DNA of 64,000 nucleotides from Steinernema hermaphroditum (Eukaryota > Nematoda > Chromadorea > Rhabditida > Steinernematidae), in NCBI GenBank assembly GCA_030435675.1, contig CM059625.1, positions 11,904,001 to 11,968,000 of the forward strand, in the 5' to 3' direction. Below are positions 57,797-64,000 of the stretch, piece by piece. The position numbers were made by a program, and so were the translations under genes. The notes below the pieces were generated by a model. That model was not told the origin of the DNA, did no database searches, and was given only the letters and a program-made list of their open reading frames with translations. How positions within the stretch are numbered: the first letter of the stretch is position 1; the number at the start of each line of letters is the position of its first letter.

Positions 57797-57862
57797 AGCT
57801 CCTTGGAAGTTGTCATTAGTTCGGTGTCAACTCCGCTGCTGAGGGGAGTTCGGACTACAGTC

Positions 57863-58891
57863 ATGGATCTGGACAGCAGGATCAAGGCGTACAAGTTCGT
57901 CGCCTACTCGGCCGTCACCTTCAGCGTTGTCGCTGTGCTCTCAGTATGCGTTACCCTTCCCATGGTTTACAACTACGTGCATCACGTGAAGCGCACCATG
58001 CACAACGAAATCAGCTTCTGCAAGGTGCCTCAAGTGCCTCACTTCACTTTTTACTCTTACCTTCCAGGGTTCCGCTAAGGACATTTGGTCTGAGGTAAAC
58101 CACTTAAAGAGCATTCCTGTTGCAAACAACCGCACTGCTCGTCAAGCTGGTTACGACGCCGGGGTGACTGGAGGTACCGTATCTTCCGGCGGTCAATGCG
58201 ACGGTTGCTGCCTGCCTGGTCCTCCAGGACCTGCTGGAGCTCCCGGTAAGTGGAAAGCTTTTGTAAATGAACGTACATAGTTTCTTGATCATCAAGGCTG
58301 TAACTTATCTCACATTCGATTTTAGGAAAGCCCGGTCGTCCTGGTAAACCTGGTGCGCCTGGTCTTCCTGGTAATCCCGGAAGACCGCCAACGCAGCCTT
58401 GCGAACCAGTCACACCTCCTCCTTGCAAGCCTTGCCCTCAAGGACCTCCCGGACCTCCTGGACCCCCCGGCCCACCTGGAGACCCAGGAGCTCCTGGACA
58501 GCCCGGAAGACCAGGAACTGACGCTCCTCCCGGTGAACCAGGACCCAAAGGACCACCTGGACCTCCTGGAGAGCCCGGAGCTCCTGGTCCTGCTGGAGAT
58601 CCTGGAGTACCTGCTCAAAGCGAACCCCTTATCCCTGGTGAGCCTGGACCCGCTGGAGAAGCCGGCCCTCCAGGACCTCCCGGACCTCCGGGTCAACCTG
58701 GTGCAGATGGAGCGCCTGGACCTGCCGGACCCAAGGGACCGAATGGACCCGACGGTGCTCCAGGAAACGACGGACAGCCCGGACAACCTGGTCCTCCTGG
58801 ACCTCCCGGAACGCAGGGAGAAAAAGGAATCTGCCCGAAGTACTGTGCTATCGACGGTGGAGTGTTCTTCGAAGATGGAACTCGACGCTAA
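57863..58891 (+). CDS. Cuticle collagen
   Basis: Structural protein of the nematode cuticle, 301 residues from three exons (57863-58024, 58068-58245, 58326-58891). The N-terminal non-collagen part [20 protein letters not shown] leads into a hydrophobic anchor ([19 protein letters not shown]), as in the nematode col family. A cysteine group (QCDGCCLPG) precedes the first short Gly-X-Y block, and another set ([16 protein letters not shown]) separates it from the long Gly-X-Y region of about 125 residues, broken once near [11 protein letters not shown]. The C-terminal tail has [10 protein letters not shown], giving two cysteines for cross-linking. An open frame on the opposite strand across the Gly-X-Y region is an artefact of the repeat codons. 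The exact col gene cannot be named. Confidence 0.93.
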
Positions 58892-59751
58892 AGCGGAGAA
58901 TTTGGAGATGTCAGCAATGTTCTCAGCAATCAATCTTTCGTTGTTGTTTGCTATACTGCCATGTACTCAGCTATATAAAGAATTCTGCAGATCAAAAGCT
59001 TTCCACACAGTTCAAGAGTTCCAATACGCATCTTATGAGCATGAAGTTGTTTTGTGTCTCCTCTCAAACACTGACCTCAAACAGGTTTACCTTTCCCTCT
59101 TATTTCAGAAGTTCTCAAAGTGCTCAAAGTTAGTCAGGCGGAAAATCTTTAAGGTTCAAGAGCGTATCAATTGGGACGACTGAAAGGAAACGAGTCTGCA
59201 ACACCGACGATGATATGTATTCAATTGGTATGCAAATCGGAAGACCTGCGCGATAAGTTCCCTGCAGCGATCAGCGCGCTGACCACAAAAGGAGAACTGG
59301 CCGTATCGCTCACGGATGGTGAAGGAGTCCTTCGCTGAGGGATGACTTCAACGCGACACACACTGGGTGGTTGCTGCATTGCCCTCGAAGGGACAAACCA
59401 AAAACCGGTCACAAATGCACAAAAAACGAAATTATGAATAATTAGAATGGTTGCGCGAAGGAGTCAAAGGCAACAAGAATGCGGAGAGCGCCTTGAGGAA
59501 AACGCAATTATTCGACGAACCAAGGAGAGTTTATCTCTGTTGACTTCAAACCTATAGTGTGGGAACCGTACCAATATAAAGTATATTTTGCAAATGGTAT
59601 TGCGAAGTTGGAAGACGGAATCTTATTTGTCCCAAACCGGTATGCCAAGCAGTTACTGGTCAGTGGACATAATGTTTCCTCTTATCGTCTATACTCCACC
59701 ACACCAATTATTATCATTTATTATCTACCCGTTAATAAATACTTTGGAGCG
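58892..59751. other. 3'-to-3' intergenic region after the collagen gene
   Basis: Convergent ends of the collagen and kinase genes. The long plus-strand frame ending at 59183 is a continuation of a collagen shadow frame. No feature recognised. Confidence 0.4.
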
Positions 59752-61562
59752 TTAATCCTCCAACGCCGAGATCGCATCGACGATTTCTCTGAACGTCGGT
59801 CTTTCCATTCTGTCCTTTTCCGAGCACTGTAGACCTACGAACACGAACGTTTGGAAATACCTTTGGTTTGTAGCTGAAATAATATGTTAACAAAAAATGA
59901 ACCGAACACTGCACTACCTTTGTCCACTAGCTTCGTTCGTTTGTCTCCAAAAACCGCCATCAGTTTTTCAGGATCATTTCTAGTCTCCGCTTTTAGTTTC
60001 TTTGCGTAGTCGACGATGCCGTGAGGTTCCCGGTTGTCTGAATACGCTCGCAGCCCACTCGCGATTTCCAAAAGTACGACGCCAAAGCTGTACACGTCCA
60101 GCTTTGTGGACAAGATTTTGCTGCAAAACCGTTTCGTTGAGAGTTTCGATAAAGGCGTACCTTGTGATGAATTCCGGAGGAAGATATGCAAGAGTGCCTT
60201 TTATGTGTGAAGCGATCAACGGCGATTTCTGATCGACATCCGCCTCCACCTGGCCATCTCTGCTCAAACCAAAATCTCCTAGTTTAGGCTCGAAATGCTT
60301 GTCGAGCAAAATGTTCGCTGTCTTCACGTCGCCGTGAATGATAGGAGTACGGCCGATCGTGTGAAGAAAGTGTAGTCCACGACTGGCTCCGTTGCTGATC
60401 TGCAGCTTCTGTTCCCACGTGAGCGGCTTTGAGTCTTTCTGAAAAGTCGGAGTGGCGATCAGAAGTCTCATCTACACGGTACTCGACAAAGAAGGCGATC
60501 TTCAAGAGATCCATTTGCCATGAACTGATAAACCAGGCAAGGTGTGGGACCGTCCATGGAGAATCCGTAGAGCGGAAGGATGTTGTCGTGCCTATACTTC
60601 GCTAGAGTGCGCAGTTCCTGTAGACTTTGTCGGAAGCGTTCTTTTTCATGCTGAAACGTAGCCGTGTTTCAAAAATGAACGAAAACAATCATGTTAATAC
60701 CTCGGCACCCTTTCCATTTTTTATCTGAATCTTCTTCACTGCCACTGCCGTATGCTTCCATTCACCACGGTAGACGACTCCATAGCCTCCTTTGCCAATG
60801 ACATTTTCTGCCGCGAATGAATTCGTTGCTACAAGAAGCTCTTCATACTTCACTGTAGGCGTGTTTTGAAGTCCGGAGTAAAGCTCGGCACCAAGATTCG
60901 TCATTCCACTGCAAGAAACGATGAATGATTAGCGGATATGGCATGTGTAAACTACGATACCTGGGCGTACTGTTCACGCTGGTTGAACTTTGCGCTTTGC
61001 TCGTCGAAACGGAAGGGTGCAGGACGTTTTCAGAGCGAATTCCGATCGATGAGACCTGTACATTCTTCCATTGTCTTTAACTATAGCTAAATTTCATACC
61101 TACCTGGTGCTTAGATTCATTTAGTGCCATTTTGAGGTTTTGCACGGACCCTTTCGAGATACACATTCGCTCCAACTCGTGATATTTCGGGTCGACTGAA
61201 ACAAAAACAGCTATTTTTGAAAAAGAACTAAGAGCGTTTACCATATTCTTTGATTATCTCCATTCCCTTCACCAATTTAGCCATCGCGAAAACCTTGTAC
61301 AGATCGGAAATAAGATACCCCTTACTCCCCCAGATTCGCAGCAGACAATTAGTTGCGCTTGCAGGTGGACGTACCTGACGGCAAGCCTCCACGTCAACAT
61401 TCCCGATTCCGGGTAGCAGGAGAGCTGAAAAAAGAAGACATCTCAATTCTTCGGCCACATATCAGCATTACCGATCTCTTCCCATGCATCGTTAGGGTCG
61501 AAATTTTCAGAAAGCCTTCGTAGCGTCTCGACGGGGAGTTCGAAGACATATTGGATTTTCAT
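59752..61562 (-). CDS. pik-1: Pelle/IRAK-type protein kinase (PIK-1)
   Basis: Cytosolic Ser/Thr kinase of the IRAK/Pelle family, which works downstream of Toll/IL-1-type receptors and death-domain adaptors in other animals. The N-terminus from ATG 61562 reads [17 protein letters not shown] and leads into a death domain ([18 protein letters not shown], then LLRIWGSKG). After a Ser-rich linker the kinase domain begins with [15 protein letters not shown] and the lysine motif AVAVKKIQI. The catalytic loop [12 protein letters not shown] and [11 protein letters not shown] carry the essential Asp residues, and [10 protein letters not shown] plus [13 protein letters not shown] follow. The frame ends [17 protein letters not shown]. 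Several 45-55 base introns interrupt it. All catalytic residues are intact, so it should be active. Confidence 0.9.
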
Positions 61563-62400
61563 CTTAAACGCTTATCGCAAAACTGCAGGCGATGAATTCT
61601 CGATTGTTTTAAACGTCAGTTCGTCCATTACATACCACAAAAACATCAATTTCTGAATCTTCACACGAATTCCACGTTTTTGCTGGGTCTTGACCCGGAA
61701 ATTACAATAATACAATTGTTCCGTAAACAACGTATTTTCTAGCGATTCATGAATATCTTAACACTGTCAGGAATCATCGAAGAGTTCGCTTCTGCAAACG
61801 ATTCGTAATCAGACTAAACGTTTTTACGAACATCGCGTTGAGACCATCACTATTTACCGACTAGTTGTCTAGACATTGTTATTGCGGTAACGGACAGTCG
61901 CGACATGCGCAATAGTGTCATCTGTTCCGCGTGAGGCAGCGTCGTTCACATTGATTTTTTCCCGATTCTGGACTCAGCAAGGGCGGAGCAGCTCGAAGAT
62001 TACCTGCTTTGCAGTGTACGAACCCATATACTTTTGTTCTCATTTGTTTTCGCTTTTGCTAAGCAACCAGTGTTGCTAAACAACTAGCAAACCAAAGAAA
62101 AAAAATGCAGTTCTGTGTTGGTTGTAGTTCATTCAAAAGATCTTTGCTTCACGTTGCTTCATTATACATTCGCATAGTTTACGTCTGTCCACGCGTTATT
62201 GCGATCGTTGATTATCAGATCGCTTTTTTATGCGTGCTTTCCGTTCACTCAACATGCGGTAACATTCAGATGGTGTTATCTGTTTGTTATATAGATTCTG
62301 ATGGTAAATATTTTGCGTAAATTTCTTGTTCTTCAGGTTGCTGACCCAGTGAGCAGCTTTCAAGCGGTGGGTGGCCAGTCTGTACGGACGTCCCTCTGTC
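61563..62400. other. Divergent promoter region between pik-1 and the DUF229 gene
   Basis: AT-rich sequence with no coding exon. CTTGTTCTTCAG at 62336 is a strong splice acceptor ahead of the DUF229 start and may mark a 5' UTR or trans-splice site. Confidence 0.4.
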
Positions 62401-64000
62401 ATGCGCGGTTTCATTCGTCTTCGGCAGTGGTTGCTAAACTTCACGCTAATCGGTGTTTTATACTTGGTTATTGCCTACTCGTTCTTTTCGTCGCCAACTG
62501 TCGTGCAGGATAATGCTACCCCATTCGAGAGATCTTCATCGCGCGTTGGACATCGTAAAGCCGAGGTTTGTTTATGGCTTCCTTGTTGTAGTTTAACGAT
62601 CTTGTTTAGTCGGTAAGCATTATAATCACAGGAGACGAGCTGCTTGCGAACAACAAGTCGACAAGGATTCTTCAGTCTGCAACATGCAGGATACCGAAAC
62701 TAGAGCAGAACAAGTCGGAAATCATGGCGTTTTACGAGACTCCCAAGCCACTCAACTGTGAAGAAAACGCTGCAAACTGGGTGTTCATTGACTCCGAACG
62801 GCGTCTGCAGCTTACGCCCTACGCAAAGAAGTAAATAGACCGTTTTCTGGTTGAATAAATCCAGACGATTTTCAGACAGTTTGGCGGTTCTGTGAAATGC
62901 GATGTCGAGTACTTCTTCCGTGTAAGTGATAGTTACTTGAGGCAGGAAACAACGAAAAACTTCGTGATCGGAAGTATCATCGACAAGGGTGATTACTTCG
63001 TTGCTAGTTGTCATTCCGGCAAATCTTATTGGTAATTAACGAATCTGGAACGGAAAATAATCCGACATTTCAGGAAAGGCGCTCTCATGACAATTGTTCC
63101 CAATGCTGAACGAATTAAAGAGCAGAAACAGAAGAAACAGCCTGAAGATTGGTCAGGATTAAACGTATTCTTTATGGGAATGGATTCGTTATCTCAGATG
63201 GCATACCGAAGGGTGTTGCCGAAAACTGTGCAATATTTCGAGAAAGTTATGAAGGCTGTCGTTCTCAATGGATATAACATTGTTGGTGACGGAACTCCTC
63301 AAGCTTTTATTCCTATTTTAACATCCCAAACTGAACTTGAGTTACCACTAACGAGGTAGAGTTACCATTAACAACCTATCTGTTAATTTGCGTCGTTTTC
63401 TTACTCAGGAAGCGGTTCAACAATGCAAACTACGTTGATGTATATCCGTTTCTCTGGAACAACTTTTCGGATGCTGGTTATATGACACTGTACGGCGAAG
63501 ACGCTGCGGCTATTGGTACCTTCACATATCGTCTGAAAGGATTCAAGAAACAGCCCACTGACCATTATACCAGAACGTTCTTTCAGAAAGCCGAAAAATT
63601 GAGTTACGGCAAGTGTTTCGGCAGTGAACCCCAACACAAAGTATGCAAATAATGTGATTTATCGCATTTCGGCAATAATAACTTCAGAGTTGGTTACGGT
63701 ATAGCCAAGAATTTATGGAACGGTATCCCGACATGCCTCGCTTTTCTGTTATGCATCACTCTGCACTATCACACGATGATATCTCCCAGGCACAAGTTAT
63801 GGATGATGATTTCGAGAAAACGTTGAAAGATATGCATACGAATGGCGTTTTCGATAACAGTGTCGTCATTATAATGGCGGATCATGGCCATCGGTTTGCA
63901 AAACTTCGTGAAACCCAACAAGGTATGCTAATCTATGTGTCACAAAAACATCGGAGGGTGTAAGATAATTTGTAGATGCCGGTGTAGCCGAAGCCGAATA
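62401..64000 (+). CDS. DUF229-family protein (alkaline-phosphatase-like fold), partial
   Basis: Nematode DUF229 proteins are type II membrane proteins related to sulfatases/phosphoethanolamine transferases; their reaction is not established. Exons 62401-62565, 62610-62830, 62876-63031, 63074-63355, 63409-63640 and 63688-63922 are in phase; a last piece from 63976 is tentative and the gene runs off the window. The N-terminus MRGFIRLRQWLLNF leads into a membrane anchor (FTLIGVLYLVIAYSFF). The luminal part contains LNVFFMGMDSLSQMAYRRVL, where the alkaline phosphatase superfamily has its catalytic block, and later VVIIMADHGHRFAKLRET with the metal-binding DHG. A GDGTPQAFIPIL block is also typical. 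Confidence 0.88.

Noticed and set aside
58322..58933. 203-codon open frame on the minus strand across the collagen
   Set aside because: It is the antisense shadow of Gly-X-Y codons and has a Ser/Arg-rich artefact composition.
1..64000. CRISPR arrays, rRNA genes or bacterial contamination
   Set aside because: Introns, trans-splice sites and animal gene families occur throughout; no regularly spaced repeats or rRNA signatures were seen.

Overview
This window is nuclear DNA of a nematode, probably a rhabditid. The evidence is short introns of about 43-50 bp with T-rich TTTCAG-type acceptors, strong 3' splice sites lying directly in front of many start codons (as spliced-leader trans-splicing needs), a cuticle collagen, a TRA-1/GLI zinc-finger protein, a pik-1 kinase, a DUF229 protein and a TWK potassium channel. 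A Steinernema-like worm is possible but I cannot name the species. Gene models were joined by hand from open frames, splice consensus and phase; most multi-exon models below close exactly in frame.

Layout. 0-3.2 kb: compact tra-1/GLI gene (+). 3.7-4.8 kb: tandem repeat C with a full-length element of repeat family A inserted in its second copy. 5-5.9 kb: Ig-like membrane protein (-). 7.6-9.4 kb: Delta/DSL-like membrane protein (-). 11.4-13.8 kb: two tandem cysteine-rich secreted proteins (-), then a 3.4 kb gene-free block. 17-19 kb: single-pass membrane protein (+). 19.9-21.2 kb: type II membrane protein (-). 21.8-22.4 kb: NDUFA12 (-). 23.6 kb: Ly6/ET-like secreted protein (+). 24-24.8 kb: LRRC20-like protein (-). 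27.4-29.4 kb: mitochondrial NAD kinase 2 (+). 29.7-32.3 kb: Toll-type LRR receptor without a TIR domain (-). 35.9-37.6 kb: allatostatin-C-like neuropeptide precursor (+). 37.9-38.3 kb: small unknown gene (+).

38.9-44.3 kb is a repeat island: a deleted mariner inserted in a decayed copy of an orphan gene, the intact orphan gene, repeat family B, and a Harbinger transposase split by a family A element. 45.5-46.8 kb: rhodopsin-like GPCR (-). 48.5-54.0 kb: chymotrypsin-fold serine protease (+) with a dead 1.3 kb Tc1/mariner element in its large intron. 54.3-55.9 kb: two-pore K+ channel (-) with a 58-bp family A core in an intron. 57.9-58.9 kb: cuticle collagen (+). 59.8-61.6 kb: pik-1/Pelle/IRAK kinase (-). 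62.4 kb to the end: DUF229 protein (+), cut by the window edge.

The most novel-looking item is repeat family A. Its copies carry two interleaved complementary segments whose arms change together between copies, and a 3' hairpin with GNRA-like loop followed by an A-rich tail. One copy consists of little more than the interleaved core and is flanked by a perfect 11-bp direct repeat, as if that core can be inserted on its own. Functionally the genes are mixed (development, innate-type signalling, neuropeptide and channel signalling, cuticle, mitochondria), with no operon clearly visible.
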